From: Anaerolineae bacterium
GTDB taxonomy: Bacteria; Chloroflexota; Anaerolineae; JACIWR01
DNA: 22,474 nt
Assembly (NCBI GenBank): GCA_021162125.1
Contig: JAGGZG010000283.1
Coordinates: 1 to 22,474, forward strand
Direction of reading: 5' to 3'
A program made the translations under genes and the position numbers. Under the pieces are notes generated by a model. It saw only the letters and a program-made list of their open reading frames with translations, was not told the origin of the DNA and did no database searches. Of this stretch, positions 8,642 to 15,887 are shown piece after piece (the first letter of the stretch is position 1; each line of letters opens with the position of its first letter).

Positions 8642-8674
8642 AAAGCCCCTCGGACGGGAGGTTCGAGGGGCTTT
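8642..8674. terminator. Bidirectional intrinsic terminator between convergent genes
   Basis: AAAGCCCCTCG (8642-8652) and CGAGGGGCTTT (8664-8674) form an 11-bp stem around an 11-nt loop, with A and T ends that suit termination in both directions. It sits between the kinase gene (ending 8602) and the leftward lipoprotein gene (ending 8743). Confidence 0.85.
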
Positions 8675-8689
8675 GCCGTCTTCAGAGAT

Positions 8690-8718
8690 TTGCCGGGGAC
8701 GGACGGTCGTGGTAGAAT
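8690..8718 (+). promoter_or_regulatory. Possible rightward promoter facing into the 3' end of the lipoprotein gene
   Basis: TTGCCG (8690-8695), a 17-nt spacer and TAGAAT (8713-8718). It follows the bidirectional terminator and would transcribe antisense to the 3' end of the gene at 8743-10524. No credible coding frame follows it. The match may be chance. Confidence 0.3.
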
Positions 8719-8742
8719 ACCCCGCCTGGTACCCGCCGGTCG

Positions 8743-10524
8743 CTACTGGCGGAAAATGCTGGGTGAGTATACTATCAGGGTGAGCACCACATCGGTGAGG
8801 ACGAGAACGAAGAAGGCGGGGAATAGGGTGGCGTGTTCGGCACGCCGCTGATACACGTATACGGCCCCCAGGGCGATGCCCATGATGAGCAACGGCACGC
8901 CCAGGACCAACAAAGAGGCAAACTGCTCTGGGACCTGATCCAGGCCAGGCACGTACAGCAGGAATGAGGGCAGGAGGATGAGCTTGGCGGCCAGATAGAC
9001 GAGTACGGCTGTGCCCAATCCGATTTTGGCTTTCCAAAAAGACAGGTCATCCTCACCAGTCAGCACGTAGTATATCACCGTCCAGATGAGTGCGGGCATT
9101 ATCCACACGCCAGTCACGGGGATCAGGCTGATTCCAGAGAGCACGCCCCAGATCAGGTCGAAAGCTCTGTTGAGCACGTCTGCGGTGCTCGTGCGGTTCA
9201 ACCAGGCTGCGGCCGTCGGTGCGGTAGTGGCGTAATACACCTGAAACTCCCAGGCACCGCCCAGGTCTGTCCAGGTGGCGTGCAGATTTGCGTCGTTGTC
9301 GGCGACGACGTTTGGCTGCGTGGAGGCTGAATCGGTCAGCGCCACGAGTTGATACCCTGTGAGCACACCGTCGGCGAAAACGGCCATCACCGGTTGCGGA
9401 CGGGCTTTGGTGCGCGTGCTGATCTTCACCATTAACATCACCGGTAGTTCCTCGCGCTGGCCTGGCACCACGGCCGGCATGTAAACGAAATCGCTGCCGT
9501 AAATGGTCTCCTGGGGATCCAGATAGTGTAAGCTGGTATAGTTATACGGCCCCTGGTGTGCGGCGTAGCTTGGCTGGGACGTGGTCGGCAGTTTAATCTG
9601 CTGACGTTTACTCTCGGCAGGGCGGCCCAAGGGGAAGCTCAGATACCAGGCCTCCGCGCCAGCACCTTGCAGGCCACCGCCCCGCCGTTCCAGGGACCAG
9701 AAAACGTACACGGTGGTGTCATCCAGGCCCAGCTTGGGCCCTGCCAGGATCACGCTCTGTCCTACGACCAACCGAGCCAGCTTGACCCCCGGGGTGGGCG
9801 TCACCTGAGAATGGGGGAAGGCCGCGTAGTAGAGATCTTCTTGATCAAAGGTCACTTCTTTCAGCCATATAAGGTGAAGCGTGCCAGTGCTGTCCACCTG
9901 TGCAGAAGGCGTGTGTCCGTCCGGGATGATGAGGGTGGCTTGTTCTAATGGCCCGTCGCTCTCATCAAGGGAGAGTTGGTAGATGCCTGGCTTGACCTCG
10001 GAGATGTTCGCCCACACTACCGAGGCGTGGCCCGTAGCGTCCCCGTAGAGTTGAAAACGATCTACCTCCTGGTCGCTGGGAGCGAGGCGCTGTGGGCCAG
10101 CCGCCACTTCGCCGTCGGGTCCTATCACGGCGTGAAAGATGCTGTCGCCCTCCTCGGAGCGGGCTATCCAGACCAGATGGAGTTCTCCTGCGTCGTCGAA
10201 TAGAAGCTGTGGGCGGCGCGGGTGCGAGACCGGGATGTCCAGGTCTTGCTCGGTGCTCACCCGTGCCTGCCGGTCAAGTGCAACGTAGTGCAATCGGCTG
10301 GTTCCATCTTCTCCCCAGGCACACCAGACCAGGTGAACTGTTTGCGTTTCGTCTACGGCCATCGCCACCGGCTGGTTGAGGTATCCATAGCCCAGGCGCA
10401 GGCCGCGGCTCCAATCTGGTGAGACCCTGGGACTTCGGTCAGTGTTCACGCTGCACCCGCTGAGGATTATTACCGCCAGCAGCGAGATAAGAACTGGTAC
10501 CATTGCCCGTTTGTGGGTTGACAT
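8743..10524 (-). CDS. Lipoprotein with beta-propeller-like repeats and C-terminal membrane helices
   Basis: I do not recognise a named family. The 593-residue product has a lipoprotein signal: basic N-terminus, hydrophobic core and lipobox LSGC with C24 as the lipidated cysteine. Residues about 45-440 contain recurring units in which a hydrophobic strand such as TVHLVW, ELHLVW, TLHLIW or NLHATW is followed by a polar loop and a strand such as LHYVAL, LYYAAF or VYYATT. This spacing is that of sialidase-like or other beta-propeller sheets. From about 450 to the end there are four or five hydrophobic helices (LIWGVLSGISLIPV onward), so the protein appears tethered at both ends. The ATG at 10524 has AAAGGA 8 nt upstream. 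An extracytoplasmic binding or sensing role is inference only. Confidence 0.8.
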   Translation of the reverse strand: MSTHKRAMVPVLISLLAVIILSGCSVNTDRSPRVSPDWSRGLRLGYGYLNQPVAMAVDETQTVHLVWCAWGEDGTSRLHYVALDRQARVSTEQDLDIPVSHPRRPQLLFDDAGELHLVWIARSEEGDSIFHAVIGPDGEVAAGPQRLAPSDQEVDRFQLYGDATGHASVVWANISEVKPGIYQLSLDESDGPLEQATLIIPDGHTPSAQVDSTGTLHLIWLKEVTFDQEDLYYAAFPHSQVTPTPGVKLARLVVGQSVILAGPKLGLDDTTVYVFWSLERRGGGLQGAGAEAWYLSFPLGRPAESKRQQIKLPTTSQPSYAAHQGPYNYTSLHYLDPQETIYGSDFVYMPAVVPGQREELPVMLMVKISTRTKARPQPVMAVFADGVLTGYQLVALTDSASTQPNVVADNDANLHATWTDLGGAWEFQVYYATTAPTAAAWLNRTSTADVLNRAFDLIWGVLSGISLIPVTGVWIMPALIWTVIYYVLTGEDDLSFWKAKIGLGTAVLVYLAAKLILLPSFLLYVPGLDQVPEQFASLLVLGVPLLIMGIALGAVYVYQRRAEHATLFPAFFVLVLTDVVLTLIVYSPSIFRQ

Positions 10525-10565
10525 CGTGCGTTCCTTTCTGCGGGGCAGTTCAGAAACCAGGAAGG

Positions 10566-10614
10566 CCTGGACGTAAACGTCCAGGCTAAGAGGACGAAGG
10601 GCGCTAAAGCGCCC
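10566..10614. repeat. Double-hairpin intergenic repeat (element B)
   Basis: Two adjacent palindromes. CCTGGACGT (10566-10574) pairs with ACGTCCAGG (10577-10585), followed by CTAAGAGGACG. GGGCGCT (10599-10605) then pairs with AGCGCCC (10608-10614). The first module matches the left module of element A at 3736-3764 at most positions (GGACGT..AACGTCC.GGCTA.GAG) in the same orientation. It lies in the 5' leader of the leftward lipoprotein gene. Confidence 0.75.
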
Positions 10615-10626
10615 TGAGCCCGCTGC

Positions 10627-10654
10627 TTGAGCATCGGGACACCAACTATATTAT
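10627..10654 (+). promoter_or_regulatory. Possible rightward promoter for the CPBP protease gene
   Basis: TTGAGC (10627-10632), a 16-nt spacer and TATTAT (10649-10654). It overlaps the leftward promoter on the other strand. Transcription would begin near 10661, about 66 nt before the protease start. The -35 match is moderate. Confidence 0.4.
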
Positions 10655-10658
10655 ACCA
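10650..10658 (-). promoter_or_regulatory. Extended -10 promoter for the lipoprotein gene
   Basis: Read leftward, TGG followed by TATAAT (-10 at 10655-10650) gives an extended -10 element. No good -35 box is visible upstream. Transcription would start near 10643 and run through element B before the start at 10524. Confidence 0.5.
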
Positions 10659-10726
10659 CATTTCGTCGTTTGGAGTTCACGCCGCTGGGCTGCCATCCAT
10701 CTTTCGTCAATCAAGGAGATTGAGCC

Positions 10727-11710
10727 ATGTCAATGATGGGCATTCGTCACCTGTTGCGCCGAATTTTCATCAAGGATGAGAAACTGCATCCTTTATGGCG
10801 GGCATCCTTTTACGTCATCGCCTATGTAGTTGTGACCCTGTCCATCCAACTCGCTGTGTTGACTGCCTACATGTTCTACCAGCTCCTGATGGGCATGTCC
10901 CCAGCAGAGGTCGAGCAAACCCTGCTCGGTGGGCCATCGCCCTCTGCATTAGAGTTTGTCTTGCTCATCTTGGAGTTTGCCGTCGTTCTGGGACTTACTT
11001 ATGTATTCCGCCACTTCCTCGACCGGGAGAGTTTTGCCAGTCTGGGATTTCGTCGCCACAGGTGGGTGCTGGACGCAGTTTTTGGCCTTCTGCTGGGGTT
11101 CGTGCTCATGGCCGGGATTTTCTTCGCGGAGTGGGGTGCTGGTCTGCTGACTATTGAGCGCACGGTGTGGGATGCCGACTCAGTCGCTACGGCTGTGAGC
11201 AACCTGGCTCTCTCACTACTGTTTTTCATCATTGCCGGAACTCACGAGGAGATCGTCTTCCGGGGCTATCTCATCCCCAATCTGCGGGAGGGGATCGGTG
11301 TCGTCGCCGCAGTGATCGTATCCTCTCTCGTGTTCGGAGTCTTTCACGCTTTGAATCCAAACGTCAGCCTGGTAGCTCTTTTGAACATCGCCCTGGCTGG
11401 CGTGGTTTTCGCTTACGCTTATTTGCTGTCGGGGAATTTGTGGCTGCCCATCGCCTTTCACTTCTCGTGGAACTTTTTTCAGGGGGCGGTATTCTCGTTA
11501 CCAGTCAGCGGGATCATGGTGCGGGGGATATTGGTCACCCATCCTCGCCCGGGCGCCGACCTAATCACCGGTGGCGCGTTTGGCCCGGAGGGAGGGTTGA
11601 GCGGTTTTGCAGCGATGGCTGTGGCCTGCATATTCCTGTGGCTCTGGTCACGAGCCATCGCCTCTGCTGATAGCCCCGCCCCCTCGGGTTCCAACCCCGT
11701 GGAAGGGTAG
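10727..11710 (+). CDS. CPBP family intramembrane glutamic endopeptidase (Abi/CAAX-protease-like)
   Basis: An integral membrane protein of 327 residues with about seven or eight hydrophobic helices. The signature of the family is visible: EEIVFRGYL (the EExxxR motif), FGVFHALNPN (FxxxH) and HFSWNF (HxxxN). In characterised relatives these form the active site of intramembrane proteases or Rce1-like CAAX peptidases. Bacterial members act in bacteriocin immunity, abortive infection or protein processing; the substrate here is unknown and no bacteriocin or prenylated substrate gene lies next to it. The ATG is preceded by AAGGAG with an 8-nt gap. A hairpin at the stop codon may end the transcript. 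Confidence 0.92.
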   Translation: MSMMGIRHLLRRIFIKDEKLHPLWRASFYVIAYVVVTLSIQLAVLTAYMFYQLLMGMSPAEVEQTLLGGPSPSALEFVLLILEFAVVLGLTYVFRHFLDRESFASLGFRRHRWVLDAVFGLLLGFVLMAGIFFAEWGAGLLTIERTVWDADSVATAVSNLALSLLFFIIAGTHEEIVFRGYLIPNLREGIGVVAAVIVSSLVFGVFHALNPNVSLVALLNIALAGVVFAYAYLLSGNLWLPIAFHFSWNFFQGAVFSLPVSGIMVRGILVTHPRPGADLITGGAFGPEGGLSGFAAMAVACIFLWLWSRAIASADSPAPSGSNPVEG

Positions 11711-11738
11711 TGGGCAGCCCGGCGAAGTCTGCCCTACC
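11706..11738 (+). terminator. Hairpin at the end of the CPBP gene, weak terminator
   Basis: GGTA plus GGGCAG (11706-11717, with a 2-nt bulge) pairs with CTGCCC plus TACC (11729-11738). It overlaps the stop codon. There is no T-run, so it may only protect the 3' end. Confidence 0.4.
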
Positions 11739-11758
11739 GATTGACCCGCGAGCCGTAC

Positions 11759-11786
11759 TTGACACTGTGCCAAAAGATGCTATAAT
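11759..11786 (+). promoter_or_regulatory. Consensus sigma-70 promoter upstream of rho
   Basis: TTGACA (11759-11764), a 16-nt spacer and TATAAT (11781-11786). Both hexamers are perfect. Transcription would begin near 11793, leaving a leader of about 315 nt before the rho start. Confidence 0.85.
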
Positions 11787-11792
11787 AACCTC

Positions 11793-12107
11793 GTAGTTTG
11801 GCTACCTGACGCTTGTACCTCAGCAGGTTTCATCTACACCCTCCTCCTTTTAAAGGACGACCCCAACGTTGTGATTTCGCAACTGTGATGAAAACCGCAC
11901 TTTCTTGCTCAAAGCGGATCGCAACCCGCTGCTCCGTGGTCACGAGCTGTAACCCGCTCTGAGCGTAGAAACGCCATTTTACCACTAATCAATGTATTAT
12001 TCCCCGATGTTAAATCGTTGTGAGGGCTGTATTGACCCACGGGGGTGGGAAAAACTCGCCAGCACCGGAAAAGGTGTCATGGTGCAATTGTTGGTGGGAG
12101 AGAATCA
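11793..12107 (+). other. Long rho leader, candidate autoregulatory region
   Basis: About 315 nt without a convincing gene. It contains several C-rich, G-poor patches (CCCTCCTCC, ACCCCAAC, ATTCCCCGATG) and two copies of AACCCGCT near 11929 and 11952. There are short hairpins such as TCCTTT/AAAGGA and CCCAC/GTGGG near 12036. In E. coli, rho is autoregulated by Rho acting on its own leader; C-rich unstructured sequence is what Rho loads on. That this leader works so is inference. I do not recognise a riboswitch class. Confidence 0.4.
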
Positions 12108-13388
<1,281 letters not shown>

Positions 13389-13433
13389 CCAGCGGGCAGG
13401 GGCGAGGTTCATCGGACACTAGTTCTCGTTCGC

Positions 13434-13455
13434 GCGGCACTCATGGGAGTGCTGC
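13434..13455 (+). other. Hairpin between rho and ssb
   Basis: GCGGCACTC (13434-13442) pairs with GAGTGCTGC (13447-13455) around ATGG, with one G-U pair. It has no T-run. It could be a processing or attenuation structure upstream of ssb. Confidence 0.45.
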
Positions 13456-13492
13456 TATGGATGCTATGGATCTGAAAACATAAGGAGGGGGA

Positions 13493-13921
13493 ATGTATCA
13501 CAAAGTGATCATCGTCGGCTACCTGGGGCGGGACCCAGAAATGCGCTACACTCCGGATGGCACGCCAGTGACCACGTTCAGCGTGGCCACCAATCGCAAG
13601 TGGACGAGTCAGGATGGTTCTCAGGGGGAGGAGACTGTCTGGTGGCGTGTCACCACTTGGCGGAAGCTGGCCGAGATCTGCAATCAGTACCTGAGCAAGG
13701 GCCGGCCGGTCTTGATCGAGGGGGTGATGCGCCCAGACCCGCAGACTGGCGGTCCGAGGGTGTGGACCGGAAACGACGGTGTGGCTCGTGCCTCGTATGA
13801 AGTAACTGCCCGCACGGTTAAATTCCTGTCTTCGCGTGGCGAGCAGGCCGGAGCGGCCCCCGGTGTGACGGAGGAAGAGCCACCGCCAGGATTCGTGGAG
13901 GAGAACGAAATTCCTTTCTAG
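13493..13921 (+). CDS. ssb: Single-stranded DNA-binding protein
   Basis: Binds and protects single-stranded DNA in replication, repair and recombination, and recruits partners such as PriA. The 142-residue product starts MYHKVIIVGYLGRDPEMRYTP, typical of the SSB OB-fold, with TTFSVATNRKW and the VWWRVTTWRKLAEICNQYL segment. It ends with a short Gly/Pro/acidic linker and the tip ENEIPF, equivalent to the DDDIPF protein-interaction tail. The linker is short, so the protein is smaller than E. coli SSB. AAGGAGGGGGA directly before the ATG is a strong ribosome-binding site. It follows rho by about 100 nt and is closed by a strong terminator. Confidence 0.96.
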   Translation: MYHKVIIVGYLGRDPEMRYTPDGTPVTTFSVATNRKWTSQDGSQGEETVWWRVTTWRKLAEICNQYLSKGRPVLIEGVMRPDPQTGGPRVWTGNDGVARASYEVTARTVKFLSSRGEQAGAAPGVTEEEPPPGFVEENEIPF

Positions 13922-13952
13922 CCTGGAATCGGTGTTCTGCTGCGTGTCCCAT

Positions 13953-13986
13953 GCCGCCCGCACCTGTGCTGCGGGCGGCGTCTTTG
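13953..13986 (+). terminator. Intrinsic terminator after ssb
   Basis: GCCGCCCGCA (13953-13962) and TGCGGGCGGC (13970-13979) form a 10-bp GC-rich stem around a 7-nt loop, followed by a T-rich GTCTTTGT. Confidence 0.85.
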
Positions 13987-13988
13987 TA

Positions 13989-14017
13989 TTGACAAGGGAC
14001 ACGTTTTGGGGTAGTAT
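13989..14017 (+). promoter_or_regulatory. Promoter upstream of the hicB-like gene
   Basis: TTGACA (13989-13994), a 17-nt spacer and TAGTAT (14012-14017). An overlapping TATAAT at 14015-14020 would need a 20-nt spacer. It lies just after the ssb terminator and gives a leader of about 160 nt, in which I see no gene. Confidence 0.6.
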
Positions 14018-14121
14018 AATTATAGCAGATGGTGTATTAGGCCGCGCCACGTCAAAGGTAGCAGTCGTCAGAGTAGAGAGGACTTGTGCAATCTCTGTGA
14101 AATCAGCGGCGTGCTATTACG

Positions 14122-14174
14122 TTCGCAAATCTGTACGTCTTGTGCTATCATTGTGGGGTGCAATCACTCCCCAC
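14122..14174 (+). promoter_or_regulatory. Second hicB promoter with an inverted repeat at the transcript start
   Basis: TTCGCA (14122-14127) and TGC-TATCAT (extended -10, hexamer 14146-14151) with an 18-nt spacer. The imperfect palindrome GTGGGG/CCCCAC (14153-14158 with 14169-14174) covers the expected start and ends just before GGAGG. It could be an operator or an mRNA hairpin that limits HicB translation. The -35 box is weak. Confidence 0.4.
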
Positions 14175-14185
14175 CGGAGGCAAAG

Positions 14186-14413
14186 ATGACAAAACGATTC
14201 AAAATCATTGTGGAAAAATACCCTGATGGGTATGTGGCTTACCCGCTTGGGTTGAAAGGGGTTGTTGTTGGCGAAGGTGAAACCTATGAGGAAGCTCTGG
14301 CCGATGTCAAGTCCGCCATAGCTTTCCACATCGAAACTTTTGGGTCGGAGGTTTACGAGAGCGAGGTGCCGATTCTGGAAGCCTTCGTTGCCGAAGCAGG
14401 GGTAGCTGTCTGA
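14186..14413 (+). CDS. HicB-family antitoxin-like protein, orphan
   Basis: A 75-residue protein starting MTKRFKIIVEKYPDGYVAYP. The ATG at 14186 follows GGAGG with 5 nt between; the frame is open upstream, but that stretch has no family match. The sequence GYVAYPLGLKGVVVGEGETYEEALADVKSAI is the RNase H-like fold of HicB antitoxins, in its short form without an obvious C-terminal DNA-binding domain. In complete systems HicB binds and blocks the HicA mRNA interferase. Here the next frame overlaps the stop codon by one base (TGATG), the usual coupling, but codes only a stub (14413-14466). The protein is therefore an orphan, either retained for another partner or a relic. Confidence 0.8.
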   Translation: MTKRFKIIVEKYPDGYVAYPLGLKGVVVGEGETYEEALADVKSAIAFHIETFGSEVYESEVPILEAFVAEAGVAV

Positions 14414-14466
14414 TGGTCAAGTTTCCGGTAGATGCTCCCACATTGGAATTGTCTGCTGCTTTTTAA
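14413..14466 (+). pseudogene. Truncated HicA-like toxin stub
   Basis: Seventeen codons starting at an ATG that overlaps the hicB stop (TGATG). The product begins MVKFPVDAP, which from memory is how HicA partners of short HicB proteins begin, then leaves the family pattern and stops (TLELSAAF). The double-stranded-RNA-binding-like HicA fold with its catalytic His is absent. The most likely reading is a deletion that removed the rest of the toxin. Assignment rests on nine residues and position, so it is moderate. Confidence 0.5.
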
Positions 14467-14475
14467 CATTGCGTG

Positions 14476-14529
14476 CAGCCGACCCCGCTGCGCTCCCCCA
14501 CTACGCGGGGCGGCTGGCCTATTTTCTTT
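14476..14529 (+). terminator. Terminator after the hicB remnant locus
   Basis: CAGCCG-CCCCGC (14476-14488, with one bulged A) pairs with GCGGGG-CGGCTG (14505-14516) around a 16-nt loop, then GCC and ATTTTCTTT. It ends just before the ribosome-binding site of the DUF3467 gene. Confidence 0.65.
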
Positions 14530-14541
14530 AAGGAGATGTCT

Positions 14542-14847
14542 GTGAGCAAGCAACCAGTTTCCCGGCGGCAACTGAACGTCGAAATCCCGGCAGATTTGGA
14601 GGCTGTGTACGCCAACCTGGCTTTGATTACCCATTCCCCGTCGGAGGTGGTGATCGACTTCGCCCGCATCTTGCCCAACGTGCCCAAAGCCAAAGTCTAT
14701 GCCCGCGTGCTGATGACCCCGATAAACGCCAAACTCTTGCACAAAGCGCTGGGCGACAACTTGCACAAATTCGAAGAGCAGTACGGGGAAATCAAGACAC
14801 CGGACACGAGTTTTCACGAGGAGCGGCCTCTGGGGTTTAAGAAGTAG
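14542..14847 (+). CDS. DUF3467 family protein
   Basis: A 101-residue small protein of the DUF3467 family, function unknown. The family pattern is clear: NVEIPADLEAVYANLALITHSPSE, then VVIDFARILPNVPKAKVYARVLMTP and AKLLHKALGDNLHKFEEQYG. I take the GTG at 14542 as start because AAGGAG lies 6 nt before it; an in-frame ATG at 14536 abuts the AAGGAG, too close to use it. It has no membrane helix or known catalytic motif. It is preceded by a terminator and followed 28 nt later by the translin-family gene, so it probably heads the small operon with translin and the Cas4-like mini-protein. I see no promoter between the terminator and the gene, so readthrough is possible. Confidence 0.88.
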   Translation: MSKQPVSRRQLNVEIPADLEAVYANLALITHSPSEVVIDFARILPNVPKAKVYARVLMTPINAKLLHKALGDNLHKFEEQYGEIKTPDTSFHEERPLGFKK

Positions 14848-14875
14848 ATTTACGACACTCACATGGAGGGATGAT

Positions 14876-15520
14876 TTGGACAACCTGGATGCTATCATTG
14901 AGCGCATTCGCGCTAACCTGGAGGCCAAGAACGCCGCCCGTGATGAGGTACTGCGTCGCTCACGGGCCCTGATCCGCGACTGCTCCCTGGCTATCCGCGC
15001 TACCCACCGGGGCGAATTCGAGGCCGCGGCCAGCCTGTTGGCCGCTGCCCGTGCCGCCGCCGACGAGATGGTCAACGGGGTACGCCGCTATCCTGATCTC
15101 TACTACGCCGGCTACACCCAGGACGCCCTCAAGGAATTCGCCGAGGCCAGCATCACTTACGCCCTGATCACCGATAGCCCACTCCCTGAGCCAGCCGCGT
15201 TGGGGGTGGAGGACGCGGCTTACCTCAACGGCCTGGGCGAGGCCGTGGGCGAGATGCGTCGCTACGTGCTGGACATCATTCGCCATGATCGCACCGAACG
15301 CGCCGAGCGAATTCTACAGGCTATGGATGACATTTACGGCGTGCTGGTCACGATAGATTTCCCGAACGCGTTGACCTCGGGCCTGCGCCGCACCACGGAC
15401 ATGGTGCGCGGTGTGCTGGAGCGCACGCGCGGGGACTTGACCATGGCCATGCGTCAGGAGCGGCTCAGCGCTGCTCTGAAAGAGGCCGAGGCGAAGTTCA
15501 ATCATGGACAGAGGGGATAG
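14876..15520 (+). CDS. Translin family protein, possible TRAX-like ribonuclease
   Basis: A 214-residue all-helical protein of the translin family, best known from eukaryotes (translin and TRAX form the C3PO ribonuclease) and archaea. Visible family marks are SRALIRDCSLAIRATHRGEF (29-48), PDLYYAGYTQDALKEFAEA (73-91), GLGEAVGEMRRYVLD (119-133), YGVLVTIDFPNALTSGLRRTTDMVRGVLERTRGDLT (154-189). The acidic pairs E87/E90 and E122/E126 match by spacing the catalytic E-x-x-E and D-x-x-x-E of TRAX, so RNase activity is plausible. The start is TTG at 14876, with GGAGG 7 nt upstream; no ATG fits. Its 3' end overlaps the next gene by 17 nt, showing coupling. Role in the cell unknown; binding of RNA or single-stranded DNA is the family expectation. 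Confidence 0.85.
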   Translation: MDNLDAIIERIRANLEAKNAARDEVLRRSRALIRDCSLAIRATHRGEFEAAASLLAAARAAADEMVNGVRRYPDLYYAGYTQDALKEFAEASITYALITDSPLPEPAALGVEDAAYLNGLGEAVGEMRRYVLDIIRHDRTERAERILQAMDDIYGVLVTIDFPNALTSGLRRTTDMVRGVLERTRGDLTMAMRQERLSAALKEAEAKFNHGQRG

Positions 15521-15761
15521 CCGGGTAATCCGCGCCAGCGAGATCGGCCAATATGCCTATTGCGCCCGCGCCTGGTGGCTCGCACGGGTGCTGGGCTATC
15601 GCTCGTCTCACCAGGAGGCGATGGATGCCGGAACCGCCGCGCATGAGCGGCATGGCAGGACGGTGGTGGGCTATCATCGCCTGCGCCGGGCAGGGGGATT
15701 GCTGCTGGCGATAACTCTGATGGCCGCCGCGGTTCTGGCCTGGCTTTTGCTGCGTGGTTGA
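15504..15761 (+). CDS. Cas4/RecB-like N-terminal mini-protein with a membrane anchor
   Basis: An 85-residue product overlapping the end of the translin gene by 17 nt. Residues 9-30 (IRASEIGQYAYCARAWWLARVL) have the pattern at the start of Cas4 and related PD-(D/E)XK nucleases, where the cysteine (here C20) is the first ligand of the iron-sulfur cluster. Residues 41-50 (DAGTAAHERH) match the following G-x-x-x-H motif. The usual Asp, Glu and Lys nuclease residues and the other cysteines are absent. The chain instead ends in a membrane helix (about 64-83) with basic flanks. It is not cut by a frameshift that I can see: the helix and stop look designed. Function unknown; probably a membrane-tethered, non-catalytic domain. 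Confidence 0.7.
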   Translation: MDRGDSRVIRASEIGQYAYCARAWWLARVLGYRSSHQEAMDAGTAAHERHGRTVVGYHRLRRAGGLLLAITLMAAAVLAWLLLRG

Positions 15762-15765
15762 AAGA

Positions 15766-15864
15766 AGGTGACCGGCACTTACAGATGTCGTCTGGCGAGA
15801 ACTTTTGAATGTCACACTGTGCTTTGTCGTTCTGGAAGGTCTGAAGTCAAAGTGCCAGTCACCT
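15766..15864. repeat. 99-bp inverted-repeat element, MITE-like
   Basis: AGGTGACCGGCACTT (15766-15780) and AAGTGCCAGTCACCT (15850-15864) are inverted copies with 14 of 15 positions matching. The 69 nt between them holds no gene. No target duplication is obvious. It fills the gap between the Cas4-like mini-gene and the MEMO-like gene. Confidence 0.7.
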
Positions 15865-15887
15865 GAGTGGGAGAGAGGAGGTCTGCG

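Noticed and set aside
8630..8851. Rightward frame after the kinase gene
   Set aside because: It contains the bidirectional terminator and overlaps the 3' end of the well-supported leftward lipoprotein gene.
12036..12075. Possible riboswitch just before rho (CCCAC/GTGGG hairpin followed by an A-run and a second small hairpin)
   Set aside because: The outline faintly recalls preQ1-type elements, but the required pairing pattern is not present and rho is not a usual target.
12045..12107. N-terminal 21-codon extension of rho from an upstream ATG
   Set aside because: No ribosome-binding site and no Rho-like sequence; the GTG at 12108 has GGGAG and gives the usual N-terminus.
13932..14189. Rightward frame between ssb and hicB
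   Set aside because: It starts before and runs through the ssb terminator and the promoter, with no ribosome site and no family pattern.
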